Program-made: the position numbers and the translations under genes
In this document: positions 17,223 to 25,782 of the stretch, in pieces
Position numbering within the stretch: the first letter of the stretch is position 1
How the letters are laid out: every line of letters begins with the position of its first letter
The notes under the pieces: generated by a model
The model's input: the letters and a program-made list of their open reading frames with translations, nothing else
Databases searched by the model: none
Told to the model about the DNA's origin: nothing
Assembly: GCF_042643245.1 (NCBI RefSeq)
Contig: NZ_JBHRSK010000001.1
Location: 122,462-186,461 of the forward strand
DNA: 64,000 bases
Direction: 5' to 3'
Origin: Acidimangrovimonas pyrenivorans
Lineage (GTDB): Bacteria; Pseudomonadota; Alphaproteobacteria; Rhodobacterales; Rhodobacteraceae

Positions 17223-17435
17223 ATGATGATCCTCGCGAGGCTACGCGAGAAATGGCGTCGCGACGCGGCGTATCGCAAGGCGAAGGACATCCTTCGCTAT
17301 CCCCTCCACTACACTCCAGAACAGGTCGCATGGGCGCAGCAGATCGTTGCCGAGGACGCGCGGAAAAACCGGGAAAAGACCGAGAACGGTCAATCGAAGG
17401 CAGCAGGCGCGCGCAAGCCGCGCACCGGACACTGA
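17223..17435 (+). CDS. Small hypothetical protein
   Basis: A 70-residue basic protein (MMILARLREKWRRDAAYRKA..., then LHYTPEQVAWAQQIVAEDA). It looks like a genuine short helical protein, with a less GC-biased composition than random frames here, but I know no family. A GTG nine bases upstream is an alternative start. An 8-bp dyad lies 36 bp before it, and tRNA-Arg follows on the opposite strand. Confidence 0.45.
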   Translation: MMILARLREKWRRDAAYRKAKDILRYPLHYTPEQVAWAQQIVAEDARKNREKTENGQSKAAGARKPRTGH

Positions 17436-17455
17436 GACAGCGATCGAAAGGGAAA

Positions 17456-17532
17456 TGGCGCACCCGGGACGATTCGAACGCCCGACCCCCAGATTCGTAG
17501 TCTGGTGCTCTATCCAGCTGAGCTACGGGTGC
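17456..17532 (-). tRNA. tRNA-Arg (anticodon ACG)
   Basis: On the minus strand GCACCCG starts a standard cloverleaf: acceptor GCACCCG/CGGGTGC, D-arm GCTCAGCTGGATAGAGC, anticodon arm CCAGA-CTACGAA-TCTGG with anticodon ACG, and T-arm with GTTCGAATC. Discriminator G and CCA are encoded (77 nt in total). The ACG anticodon is normally edited to ICG by TadA and reads CGU/CGC/CGA. Confidence 0.97.
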
Positions 17533-17542
17533 GTGGGAGTGG

Positions 17543-17571
17543 GATTTAGCCCCCGCGGCCGGGCATTGCAA
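17543..17571 (-). promoter_or_regulatory. Sigma-70-type promoter of tRNA-Arg
   Basis: On the minus strand TTGCAA (17571-17566) and TAAATC (17548-17543) are separated by exactly 17 bp, placing a transcription start a few bases before the tRNA. The spacing equals that of the tRNA-Val and tRNA-Ala promoters in this window. Confidence 0.65.
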
Positions 17572-17682
17572 GAGCGAAATCGACAGAAATCCGAAGCAAT
17601 TTTCCGGCCGCTTCCCGCCGACGCGACCGGGGCCCCGCCGCAGGGGATGGAACGCCGCGCGCGCAGCCACTAAATCAACTCC

Positions 17683-18309
17683 ATGACCCTTGCGCATCGC
17701 CTCCTCGCCCCGCTTGTTGCCGCGCTGCTGGCGGCCACGACCGCCCTGACCGCCGCGGCCGCGCCGATTCCGCTGTCGGAGTTGTCGCGCTATCTCAACG
17801 GGCTGACCGCCGCCAAGACGACCTTCACCCAGGTCAATGCCGACGGCTCGGTCTCGACCGGAACGCTCTATCTCCAGCGCCCCGGGCGGATGCGCTTCGA
17901 ATACGATCCGCCGGACGACAACCTGGTTCTGGCCAATGCCGGGACCGTCGCGGTGTTCGACGCGAAATCGAACCAGCCGCCCGAGCAGTATCCCCTGGCA
18001 CGGACCCCGCTGAACCTGATCCTGGCGCCGCATATCGATCTCGGCCGGGCCAACATGGTGATCGGCAGCCACGAGGAGGGACCGTCGACGGTGGTCATCG
18101 CGCAGGATCCCGAGCATCCCGATTACGGCACCATCCAGCTGGTCTTCACCGCCGATCCGGTCGAGCTGCGGCAATGGGTGATCACCGACGAGAGCGGCGG
18201 CCAAACCACGGTGGTCCTGGGCAAGCTGAGCCGCAGCGACGGCTTTGCCGACAGCCTGTTCAGCATCACCCTGGCAGCCAACAAGCGCGGCGTCGACAGC
18301 GGCCGCTGA
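17683..18309 (+). CDS. lolA: Outer-membrane lipoprotein carrier protein LolA
   Basis: A 208-residue secreted protein (signal peptide about residues 1-26, ending ALTAAAA). Mature features fit LolA: KTTFTQVNADGSVSTGTLYL, RPGRMRFEYDPPDDNLVLAN, a half-barrel of alternating strands, and LRQWVITDESGGQTTVVL. It shuttles lipoproteins through the periplasm from LolCDE to the outer membrane. LolB is not present, as in most alphaproteobacteria. It is convergent with a transglycosylase gene. Confidence 0.92.
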   Translation: MTLAHRLLAPLVAALLAATTALTAAAAPIPLSELSRYLNGLTAAKTTFTQVNADGSVSTGTLYLQRPGRMRFEYDPPDDNLVLANAGTVAVFDAKSNQPPEQYPLARTPLNLILAPHIDLGRANMVIGSHEEGPSTVVIAQDPEHPDYGTIQLVFTADPVELRQWVITDESGGQTTVVLGKLSRSDGFADSLFSITLAANKRGVDSGR

Positions 18310-18318
18310 GCCGGCGGC

Positions 18319-18909
18319 CTATCGGCGTTCGCGGCCGCAGGCCACCAGCTGGCGGTGATAGGTTTCCGAGCGCCGCTCGACCCGGTTGGCGACGGCCAGC
18401 AGCCAGCTCTTGCGGCGATAGCTGCCGCGGGCATAGCCGCTGAAGCCTTCGTGATAGGCCAGGTACTGGCGCCGGGCGTCGGACTTGGGAATGCCCAGCT
18501 TGCGGTTCGCCTTGTCGATATACCAGCCCATGAAATCGGTGGCGTCGTTGATCCGGTTGCGACGGGCGCCATAGCGGCGCGCCTCCTGGCGGTAGTCGTC
18601 CCAGGTCCCGTCCAGCACCTGGGCATAGCCGTAGGCCGACGAGGCCCGGCCCATCGGGATCACCCCCAGCGCCCAGCGATAGGGGGTGCGGGCATTGCCG
18701 ACGAATTTCGATTCCTGGTGGATGATCGCCATCTGGACATGGACCGGCACGCCCCAACGCCGCTCGGCCGCGCGCATGGCGAACAGATAGCGCGGCCGCT
18801 CCTGCACGATGCTGCAGGCATCGTTCAGGTCGCTGGGCGGCGCATAGTGCCGACCGCCACAGGAGGCCAGCAGCAGCAACAGAAAGAACGCGCGGAGAAA
18901 CCTGCTCAT
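18319..18909 (-). CDS. Lytic transglycosylase (SLT domain) lipoprotein
   Basis: A 196-residue protein with a lipobox (LLLLASCGG, lipidated Cys17). The SLT-fold core has the probable catalytic Glu in MAIIHQESKFVGNA, then SAYGYAQVLDGTWDDY and LAYHEGFSGYARGSYRRKSWL. Such enzymes cleave the MurNAc-GlcNAc bond of peptidoglycan with formation of the 1,6-anhydro product. The lipobox has Ser at -1, compatible with outer-membrane sorting by Lol. Confidence 0.88.
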   Translation of the reverse strand: MSRFLRAFFLLLLLASCGGRHYAPPSDLNDACSIVQERPRYLFAMRAAERRWGVPVHVQMAIIHQESKFVGNARTPYRWALGVIPMGRASSAYGYAQVLDGTWDDYRQEARRYGARRNRINDATDFMGWYIDKANRKLGIPKSDARRQYLAYHEGFSGYARGSYRRKSWLLAVANRVERRSETYHRQLVACGRERR

Positions 18910-18991
18910 TGCCTCTCGCCATCTTTTTTCGTTTTGTTTGGCGACAGGATAGGGGAATTCGCTCCGGCTGGAAACCGGGCTAGGGTAGAAA

Positions 18992-19873
18992 TTACATCAG
19001 AAAGCCCAGCGTCAGCGGGATGGCAGCGACCGACAGCACGGTCGAGACCACGACCAGCCCCGCCACCGCCTCGGCATCGGCGCCGTATTTCTCGGCCAGC
19101 ATGTAGGAGGTGACGGCGACCGGGGTCGAGACCTGCAGCACCAGCACCGCGAAAGCGACGCGGTCGAGACGGAACAGCAGCCCGGCGCCGACGCCCGCGG
19201 CGATGCAGACGCCCAGCTTGACCAGCGCCAAGAGCCCCGAGCGCCCCAGCCGCCCGGGGCTGAGCCGCGCCACCGCGACGCCCAGCGTGATCAGCATCAG
19301 CGGGATCGCCATCTGCCCGGTCAGCTCGAGCGTGTGGGTCAGCCAGACGGGCGTCTGCCAGCCCTGCCACAGGAACAGCCCGCCCAGCAGGGTCGCGGCG
19401 ACGATCGGTTCCTTCAGCACCAGCCAGGGCTTGCCGCCACCGGCGACGACCCAGACCCCAAAGGTGAAGGACAGCACCGCCATCACGGCAAAGATCACCA
19501 CGGCATAGCCCAGCCCGGTCTGACCGAAGGCGAACAGCGCCAGCGGCAGGCCCAGGTTGCCGGTATTGCCGAAGATCAACGGCGCCAGCCAGGTGCGGCG
19601 GTCGAGCCCGGCCAGGGACGTGCCCGCCCAGAACAGCACGATCAGCGCGCCATAGGCCGCCAGCGCCGCCAGCGAGATCGTCGCCAGCGCCTTGGGATCG
19701 ACCTCGGTCTTCATCAGCGCGGTGAAGATCAGGCAGGGCACGGCGACGGTCATCGCCAGCCGCGTGACGAACTGGACCCGGAACTCGTGGCCCAGCTTCA
19801 CCCAGGTGAATCCGCCGGCCGCGAGGATGAAGACCGGCGCCACCACCTGCAGCACTGTCAAAACAAGGTTCAC
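18992..19873 (-). CDS. AEC family transporter (auxin efflux carrier-like)
   Basis: A 293-residue protein with about ten membrane helices in two repeats. AEC features include GNTGNLGLPLALFAFG after helix 4 and LMLITLGVAVARL in the second half. These carriers export organic acids such as malate or auxin-like compounds. I take the GTG at 19873 as the start, because the family begins with the hydrophobic LVLTVLQVVAPVF; the longer frame from 19984 would overlap the divergent hspQ. Confidence 0.82.
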   Translation of the reverse strand: MNLVLTVLQVVAPVFILAAGGFTWVKLGHEFRVQFVTRLAMTVAVPCLIFTALMKTEVDPKALATISLAALAAYGALIVLFWAGTSLAGLDRRTWLAPLIFGNTGNLGLPLALFAFGQTGLGYAVVIFAVMAVLSFTFGVWVVAGGGKPWLVLKEPIVAATLLGGLFLWQGWQTPVWLTHTLELTGQMAIPLMLITLGVAVARLSPGRLGRSGLLALVKLGVCIAAGVGAGLLFRLDRVAFAVLVLQVSTPVAVTSYMLAEKYGADAEAVAGLVVVSTVLSVAAIPLTLGFLM

Positions 19874-19955
19874 AGACTGTTTCTCGTAAAATTGACCGCG
19901 GCGATAGACATCCGCGGCTCGGAAGCAGTAGTAACTATAGGTGGGGGTTGCAAGA

Positions 19956-20282
19956 ATGCTGAAGACACGGGCGAAATATTCCATTGGACAGGTGCTGCGT
20001 CATCGCAAGCATCCGTTTCGTGGTGTCGTCTTCGATGTCGACGCGATGTTCGCCAATACCGAGGACTGGTACCAGGCGATTCCCGAGGAAAACCGCCCGG
20101 CGAAGGACCAGCCGTTCTATCACCTGCTGGCCGAGAACGATCAGAGCTATTACGTCGCCTATGTCTCGGAGCAGAACCTGGTGCCCGACGACACCGGCGA
20201 ACCGGTCGACCATCCCGACCTCGCCGACTTGTTCGGCAATTTCGAGAACGGCCATTACGAGCTTCAGTTCCAGCTGAACTGA
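19956..20282 (+). CDS. hspQ: Heat shock protein HspQ
   Basis: A 108-residue protein with the HspQ/YccV pattern: AKYSIGQVLRHRKHPFRGVV, DVDAMFANTEDWYQAIPEE, PFYHLLAENDQ and YVAYVSEQNLVPDD. In E. coli HspQ is a Lon substrate and allosteric enhancer and affects DnaA stability. The ATG at 19956 is favoured by homology; a GTG fifteen bases upstream is also in frame. A type 3 repeat cassette follows. Confidence 0.93.
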   Translation: MLKTRAKYSIGQVLRHRKHPFRGVVFDVDAMFANTEDWYQAIPEENRPAKDQPFYHLLAENDQSYYVAYVSEQNLVPDDTGEPVDHPDLADLFGNFENGHYELQFQLN

Positions 20283-20382
20283 ACGCCGTCAGGTGCGCCG
20301 CTCCGACCTGTCGCCCCAATCGTGAAAGCCGCCACCAACGGCACATGGCCATTGGCGGCAGAACGGCGGCCGCTGAGCCCCG

Positions 20383-20433
20383 CCTTCATCTTCACGGAAG
20401 TATCCCGGGGGCGCGATCGGCGGCGCCCCCGGC
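20383..20433 (+). repeat. Dispersed hairpin cassette, copy F (type 3)
   Basis: The core TTCATCTTCACGGAAGTATC is followed by CCGGGGGCGC-GATCGGC-GGCGCCCCCGG, a strong stem-loop. It lies between the convergent hspQ and gamma-glutamyltransferase genes and is closely similar to copy E. Confidence 0.7.
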
Positions 20434-20446
20434 CCTTCTGGCCGGC

Positions 20447-22027
20447 TCAATACCCCAGCGCGCAGCCGTCCTTGCGCGGGTCCGAGCCGCCCTGCAGCAC
20501 CCCGGTCTCGGGATCGATCAGGATCGCCTGGGCGCCGCCGATCGGGCCTCGCGGGATACTGACCTTGTGGCCCATCGCCGCCAGTTCGGCCCGCACCGCG
20601 TCGGAATAGCCGCGCTCGACCTCCATGCCCTCGGCCCCCGAGAAGCTGCGCGGCGCGTCGATCGCCGCCTGCGGATGCAGCCCGTAATCGACCATGTTGG
20701 TGATCAGCCGCGCATGGCCGTTGGGCTGGTAGGCGCCACCCATCACCCCGAAGGGCATCAAGAGCTTGCCGCCCTTGCGCAGCATGCCGGGGATGATCGT
20801 GTGCATCGGCCGCTTGCCGCCCGCCGCCTCGTTGGCATGGCCCTCGGTCAGCACGAAGCCGGCGCCGCGGTTCTGGAAGTTGATGCCGAATTTCGACGAG
20901 GCGAGGCAGGAGCCGAAGCTGTGGAAGATCGAGTAGATCAGCGACACCGCGTTGCGCTCGGCATCGACCACGGTGATGTAGATCGTCTCGCGATGCACTG
21001 CCTCGGACAGTTTCGCCGGGCTCTCCATCGCCCGTTTCGGGTCGATCAGGCCGGCCAGCTTCTCGGCCGTCTCCGGCGCCAGCATGTGGTCGAGGCGCGT
21101 GGTGTGGGCCGGATCGGCGATGAAGCGGTTGCGCGCGTCGTAGGCCAGCTTGGCCGCCTCGGCCTCGAGATGGGCGCGCTGCGCCCCGAACGGGTCGAGC
21201 GACGGCAGGTCGAAATGCGACAGGATGTTGAGCATCAGGATCGCGGTCGCGCCCTGGCCGTTCGGCGGATGCTCGACCAGCTCGACATCCTTGTAGCCGC
21301 CGCGGACCGGCTCGACGTAATCGCAGGCGGTGGCGGCGAAATCCTCCAGCGTATGGGTCCCGCCCAGCGCGTTGAGCGAGGCCACCATGTCCTCGGCCAC
21401 CTCGCCCTCGTAGAAGCCGGCGCGGCCGTCGCGGGCGATGCGGCGCAGCACCTCGGCCTGGCCGGGAGCGCGGAACAGTTGCCCCGGCTGCGGCGCCTTG
21501 CCGTCCAGCAGGTAGAACGCGCGTGCCGCCTCCTGCAGGTTGTCGGCCGAAGCCGCCCAGTCGAAGGCGGTGCGCGGCGCCACCGGCACGCCCTCGTCGG
21601 CATAGCGGATGGCGGGGGCGAGGCTGCGGGCCAGCCCCAGCTTGCCCCAGTCGGCCGACAGCTTGCAGAAGGCATCGACGGCACCGGGCACCGTCACCGC
21701 GTCGGCGGTGTTCAGCGGCACCGTGGTCAGCCCGCGGCCGCGCATCTCGGCCGCGCTCAGCCCCTTCGGCGCCCGGCCCGAGCCGTTCAGCGCCACGATC
21801 CGCTCCTCGCCCGCCGGCTTGAGCAGCACGAAGCAATCGCCGCCGATCCCGGTCATCTGCGGCTCGCAGATGCCCAGCAGCACCGCGCCCGCGATCGCCG
21901 CGTCCACCGCGTTGCCGCCGGCCTCGAGCGTCTCGACGGCGACCTTGGCCGCCAGCGGATGCGAGGTGGCGCACATGCCGTTGGAAGCGAAAACGGCCGA
22001 GCGGCCGGGTGTCTGAAAATCGCGCAT
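20447..22027 (-). CDS. Gamma-glutamyltransferase family protein
   Basis: A 526-residue Ntn-hydrolase-type protein. N-terminal GMCATSHPLAAKVAVETLEAG and GGNAVDAAIAG are typical. The likely autoprocessing/catalytic Thr is in RETIYITVVDAERNAVSLI (aligned with TTHYSVVD of E. coli GGT). GGAYQPNGHARLITNM and a C-terminal SDPRKDG are also family marks. No signal peptide is seen, so it is probably cytoplasmic and may act on glutathione or related gamma-glutamyl amides or cephalosporin-like compounds. It is convergent with hspQ. Confidence 0.88.
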   Translation of the reverse strand: MRDFQTPGRSAVFASNGMCATSHPLAAKVAVETLEAGGNAVDAAIAGAVLLGICEPQMTGIGGDCFVLLKPAGEERIVALNGSGRAPKGLSAAEMRGRGLTTVPLNTADAVTVPGAVDAFCKLSADWGKLGLARSLAPAIRYADEGVPVAPRTAFDWAASADNLQEAARAFYLLDGKAPQPGQLFRAPGQAEVLRRIARDGRAGFYEGEVAEDMVASLNALGGTHTLEDFAATACDYVEPVRGGYKDVELVEHPPNGQGATAILMLNILSHFDLPSLDPFGAQRAHLEAEAAKLAYDARNRFIADPAHTTRLDHMLAPETAEKLAGLIDPKRAMESPAKLSEAVHRETIYITVVDAERNAVSLIYSIFHSFGSCLASSKFGINFQNRGAGFVLTEGHANEAAGGKRPMHTIIPGMLRKGGKLLMPFGVMGGAYQPNGHARLITNMVDYGLHPQAAIDAPRSFSGAEGMEVERGYSDAVRAELAAMGHKVSIPRGPIGGAQAILIDPETGVLQGGSDPRKDGCALGY

Positions 22028-22563
22028 AGATCTCTCCCCTCTTCGGCGGCGACACTAGGGCCCGGCCGGGGGGAAGGGAAGGGGCGGGTGATCGTCAAGG
22101 TGCCGCAGCGGCAGCAGGGGGCAGAGCCGGCGGCCCGCCTGCGGCGCACAGTCTCGAAGCACGAGGGAAAGTCTAGGAGGATGCCGCGCCGTCACGGCCG
22201 GGCCGCGCGGCTCTTTGCAGCGGCATAGGAACCTCGACGTCGCGAACTGGGTGGGGGCTGTTACCACGACGCCGAGGGAAGCCTATGCAGCTACCCTGCC
22301 TGTGTCGCCAGCGCCGATGGCCCCGATGTGGGCAAAGCGCGGCTTCTTTGTGGCGTTTTTTCCGAAGGGCGGACAATCAGCACAGGATGCGACATCTGTC
22401 GCCGATGGCGCCCGTTTCTTGACAGACTCCACCTGTCCGCCGGCGGATCGCCTGCCCATTTCCGGCCCTGCGCCCCGGCCCGATCCCGCCCCGCGGGTCG
22501 GCCCCGCCCCGGGCGCAGCCGGCACGCCGAATCGATCCCGCCTGCGCCGCCTGCCGGACCCGG
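22028..22563. other. 536-bp intergenic stretch without a recognisable gene
   Basis: Between the GGT start and the STAS stop no frame on either strand gives a protein I can support; the candidates are Arg/Pro-rich shadows. It would contain the GGT promoter. A 15-codon frame (MPRRHGRAARLFAAA) starts at 22181 directly after TAGGAGG, but the spacing is too short for efficient initiation. Many STAS genes are followed by an RsbW-type kinase gene; none is visible here. Confidence 0.5.
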
Positions 22564-22932
22564 CTATCCCGCTTGCCGCCGACCGCCCCCGCCTGCCGGC
22601 GCAACCTCTGCGCCGACGGGCGGCGAACCGCCATGGATCGCCAGCACGCGGTCGAGCTTGGTCAGCCGGAACACCGCCTCGACATCCGGCCGCAATCCGG
22701 CCAGATCCAGCCTCTGCCCCGGGCCCAGCATCTTCATGATCGACAGCACCGCGCTCAGGCCGCTGCTGTCGACGAAACCGACCCGCGACATGTCGAGGGT
22801 CACCCGGGACGCCGGGTTGGCCAGCACCGCACGCATCCTGTCCTTGAACTGCACCGACACCGCTGCGGTGATCCGCGGCGCCTCGACTCGCACCACCAGC
22901 GCCTCTTCGCGCCGTTCCACCTTAAGCTCCAT
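22564..22932 (-). CDS. STAS domain anti-sigma factor antagonist-like protein
   Basis: A 122-residue protein, with a STAS domain over about residues 1-98: ALVVRVEAPRITAAVSVQFK, VTLDMSRVGFVDSSGLSAVL (the phosphorylatable Ser lies in VDSSGL, with Asp just before) and LAGLRPDVEAVFRLTKLDRV. SpoIIAA/RsbV-type proteins switch partners with anti-sigma kinases. The last ~20 residues are Gly/Ala/Arg low complexity. The start at 22932 has GGAGG five bases upstream; an ATG twelve bases earlier is possible. No kinase or sigma factor gene is adjacent. Confidence 0.85.
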   Translation of the reverse strand: MELKVERREEALVVRVEAPRITAAVSVQFKDRMRAVLANPASRVTLDMSRVGFVDSSGLSAVLSIMKMLGPGQRLDLAGLRPDVEAVFRLTKLDRVLAIHGGSPPVGAEVAPAGGGGRRQAG

Positions 22933-23019
22933 CCCATCCTCCATTGCCCCCCGGCACGAGCAGACTAGACGGCGAACCTTACCATTCGGTATGCAGAGCC
23001 ATCAGTTTTTCAGGAGGGC

Positions 23020-24201
23020 ATGATGACGGAAGTGGTGATCTCGGGCGCCGCGCGCACGGCGATGGGCGGGTTCCAGGGGGCGTTCGCCGCCACCGACGCG
23101 CCGACCCTTGGCGGGGCGGCGATCGCGGCGGCAATGGCCGGCGCGGGCGTGGCAGCCGAGCGGATCGAGGAAGTCGTCATGGGCTGCGTCCTGCCCGCCG
23201 GCATCGGCCAGGCGCCGGCACGCCAGGCCGGCTTCAAGGCCGGGCTGGGCGAAGAGGTGCCGGCGACGACGCTGAACAAGATGTGCGGCTCGGGCATGAA
23301 GACGGCGATGATCGCCCATGACCAGCTTGCCCTCGGCCAGACCGGCATCATGGTCGCCGGCGGTATGGAGAGCATGACCAACGCCCCCTACCTGCTGCCC
23401 AAGATGCGCGGCGGCGCCCGGCTCGGCCACGGCCAGGTCATCGACCACATGTTCCTCGACGGGCTCGAGGACGCCTATGACAAGGGCCGCCTGATGGGCA
23501 CCTTCGCCGAGGATTGCGCCGAGGCGTTCCAGTTCACCCGCGAGGACCAGGACGCCTATGCGCTCGGCTCGCTGACCAACGCGCTCAACGCCCAGAAATC
23601 CGGCGCCTTCGCCGACGAGATCACGCCGGTGACGGTGACCACCCGCAAGGGCAGCGTCGAGGTGGGCGAAGACGAACAGCCCGGCCTTGCCCGGCCCGAC
23701 AAGATCCCGACGCTCAAGCCCGCCTTCCGCAAGGACGGCACGGTCACGGCGGCCAATTCCTCGTCGATCTCCGACGGCGCCGCCGCCCTGGTCATGGCCA
23801 GCGCCAGCGCCGCCGAGGCCGCCGGCCTGCCGATCCGCGCCCGCGTCCTCGGCCATGCCAGCCACGCCCAGGCGCCGGGCCTGTTCCCGACCGCGCCGAT
23901 CCCGGCCGCGCGCAAGCTGATGGAGCGTCTCGGCTGGTCGGTCGGCGATGTCGACCTGTGGGAGGTGAACGAGGCCTTCGCCGTCGTGCCGATGGCCTTC
24001 ATGAAGGAGATGGGCGTGCCGCGCGACATCATGAACATCAACGGCGGCGCCTGCGCCCTCGGCCACCCGATCGGCGCCTCGGGCACCCGGATCATCGTCA
24101 CCCTGCTCAACGCGCTGGAAAAGCACGACCTCAGGCGCGGCATCGCGGCGATCTGCATCGGCGGCGGCGAAGGCACGGCGATCGCCATCGAACGCCCCTG
24201 A
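23020..24201 (+). CDS. Acetyl-CoA acetyltransferase (thiolase family)
   Basis: A 393-residue thiolase. The acylated Cys is in NKMCGSGMKT (about residue 89), followed by GGMESMTNAPYLL, the NEAFAV loop, and the CALGHPIGASGTRI motif with catalytic His and Cys. The length and sequence fit the biosynthetic/degradative acetoacetyl-CoA thiolase group. It condenses or cleaves acetyl-CoA and acetoacetyl-CoA. Two ATGs adjoin; the second (23023) has better spacing to AGGAGG. No PHB or other beta-oxidation gene is adjacent. Confidence 0.92.
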   Translation: MMTEVVISGAARTAMGGFQGAFAATDAPTLGGAAIAAAMAGAGVAAERIEEVVMGCVLPAGIGQAPARQAGFKAGLGEEVPATTLNKMCGSGMKTAMIAHDQLALGQTGIMVAGGMESMTNAPYLLPKMRGGARLGHGQVIDHMFLDGLEDAYDKGRLMGTFAEDCAEAFQFTREDQDAYALGSLTNALNAQKSGAFADEITPVTVTTRKGSVEVGEDEQPGLARPDKIPTLKPAFRKDGTVTAANSSSISDGAAALVMASASAAEAAGLPIRARVLGHASHAQAPGLFPTAPIPAARKLMERLGWSVGDVDLWEVNEAFAVVPMAFMKEMGVPRDIMNINGGACALGHPIGASGTRIIVTLLNALEKHDLRRGIAAICIGGGEGTAIAIERP

Positions 24202-24203
24202 TC

Positions 24204-24265
24204 GCTTCTTCTTTGCTGAAATACTCCACGGGAGTCCGGGGGGCCGGGAATGTGCCCCCCGGCTT
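24204..24265 (+). repeat. Dispersed hairpin cassette, copy G (type 2)
   Basis: The core CTTCTTCTTTGCTGAAATAC is followed by TCC and the stem CCGGGGGGC-CGGGAAT-GTGCCCCCCGG. It begins right after the thiolase stop, a likely 3'-end structure of that mRNA. It shares its core with copies H and I. Confidence 0.7.
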
Positions 24266-24380
24266 CGTCCGGTCCAGCGGCGCGCAGAAGGTCGGCCACG
24301 GCCGAAACCAGCGCCGAATGGCGATCCGCTCTTGCCCCCGGCGCCGGTTTCCCGCCATCTGACAGGAAAGGGAAATCGGC

Positions 24381-25004
24381 ATGTCATTTCACGGCTGGAG
24401 CGTCTTCGCCCTGTTCTGGGTGGTCTTCGTCACCACCCCCGGCCCCAATGCGGTGAACTGCATGGGCAACGGCATGGCCCATGGCTTTCGCCGGTCACTT
24501 TGGGGTGTCGCCGCGATCCTGACCCAGGCGAGCCTGTTCCTGACCCTCTCCGCCCTCGGCGTCGCCGCCTTGATCGCCGCCTCGCCCGATCTCTTGCACG
24601 GCTTGAAGCTCGCCGGCGCGGCGGTGCTGGTCTGGCTCGGCATCCGCGGCTGGATGAATGCCGGCAAGATCGTCACCACCGACAGGGCCTCGGGCGGGAC
24701 GATCTATTCCCGCGCCCTGATGATCGCCACGATCAACGCCAAGAGCCTGGCCGGCTATCTCGCCGCCTTCACCCAGTTCGTTCAGCCCGACGTGCCGCTG
24801 GGGCACCAGATGATCTACATCTACCCCACCGCGCTGACCATCACCGCGCTGTCCTATTCCGGCTATACCGCGCTTGGCGCGCTCCTGGGCCGGGCGGCGC
24901 TGGGGGCGGTGTTGAACCTGTGGTTCCGCCGGGCGATGGCCCTGGCCTTCGTCCTTTATGGTATTCTGGTCGGCAGCAGCGGAGGCGCCCATGTCCGGAC
25001 CTGA
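24381..25004 (+). CDS. LysE family translocator
   Basis: A 207-residue inner-membrane exporter of the LysE/RhtB family with about six helices and the N-terminal signature VVFVTTPGPNAVNCMGNGMAHG. Members export amino acids or homoserine lactones; the substrate here is unknown. It overlaps the following GFA-domain gene by 14 bases. A second, distinct LysE family gene lies 1.3 kb downstream. Confidence 0.88.
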   Translation: MSFHGWSVFALFWVVFVTTPGPNAVNCMGNGMAHGFRRSLWGVAAILTQASLFLTLSALGVAALIAASPDLLHGLKLAGAAVLVWLGIRGWMNAGKIVTTDRASGGTIYSRALMIATINAKSLAGYLAAFTQFVQPDVPLGHQMIYIYPTALTITALSYSGYTALGALLGRAALGAVLNLWFRRAMALAFVLYGILVGSSGGAHVRT

Positions 25005-25779
25005 TTCCGAACACCATGAAGGCGGCTGCCTGTGCGGCGCCGTGCGCTTCGAAGTGACCGGGGCGCTGCCGCGGGTCGCCGCCTGTCATTGCGACAGGTG
25101 CCGCAGCTGGAGCGGCCATGTCTGGGCCGCCAGCCCGGTGCCGCACACCGCCTTCCGGCTGACGCGGGACGAGGGGCTGGACTGGGTGGTCTCCTCCGAA
25201 CATGTCAAGCGCGGCTTCTGCCGCCATTGCGGCTCGAGCCTGTTCTGGCAGGACGACCGCGAAGACCGGATCGCCGTCGCCGCCGGCGCTTTCGACGGCC
25301 CCACGGGCACCCGGCTGGAAAAGGATCTCTGCGTCGAGGAGGCCGGCGACTACTACCGCATCCCCGGCCACGAGACCGCGCGGCCGGAAGCGCCCGACCG
25401 GCTGACCGCCGAATGCCTCTGCGGCTCGGTCCGCTTCACCCTGCCCGGCCCGGCCGGGGCCGTCACCGCCTGCCACTGCTCGCAATGCCGCCGCAGCTCG
25501 GGCCATTTCGCCGCCTCCTTCGATGTCGACGAGGCCAGCGTGGTCTACGAATCGCGCGAGACGCTGGCCGAATACGAGACCCCGGGCTTCGCCCGGCGCG
25601 GCTTCTGCCGCCAATGCGGCTCGAGCCTGTGGTACCGCGCCGGCGACGGCGCCTTCGCCGTCGAGGCCGGGGCGATCCGGGGGCCGACCGGCGGCCGGCT
25701 GGTCCTGCACATCTTCACCGAGGACAAGGGCGATTACTACGAGATCGGCGACGACCTGCTGCCGCCGCCGAAGGACTGA
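24991..25779 (+). CDS. Protein with two tandem GFA (glutathione-dependent formaldehyde-activating-like) domains
   Basis: A 262-residue protein with two complete GFA/CENP-V-like zinc domains. The first has GGCLCGAV, ACHCDRCR and GFCRHCGSSLFW; the second (from about residue 138) has AECLCGSV, ACHCSQCR and GFCRQCGSSLWY. Each supplies the CxC, CxxC and CxxC zinc cysteines, so both look intact. Single-domain proteins are the rule; the duplication is less usual. The role in formaldehyde chemistry is doubtful for most members. GGAGG precedes the ATG. Confidence 0.88.
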   Translation: MSGPDSEHHEGGCLCGAVRFEVTGALPRVAACHCDRCRSWSGHVWAASPVPHTAFRLTRDEGLDWVVSSEHVKRGFCRHCGSSLFWQDDREDRIAVAAGAFDGPTGTRLEKDLCVEEAGDYYRIPGHETARPEAPDRLTAECLCGSVRFTLPGPAGAVTACHCSQCRRSSGHFAASFDVDEASVVYESRETLAEYETPGFARRGFCRQCGSSLWYRAGDGAFAVEAGAIRGPTGGRLVLHIFTEDKGDYYEIGDDLLPPPKD

Positions 25780-25782
25780 GGC

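Noticed and set aside
19334..22228. A 964-codon open frame on the plus strand
   Set aside because: It is antisense to the AEC carrier and gamma-glutamyltransferase genes and out of frame with hspQ; composition shows no protein-like pattern.
22181..22228. 15-codon frame after TAGGAGG as a leader peptide
   Set aside because: The Shine-Dalgarno touches the ATG, the peptide is Arg/Ala-rich as random GC sequence would be, and no attenuator follows.
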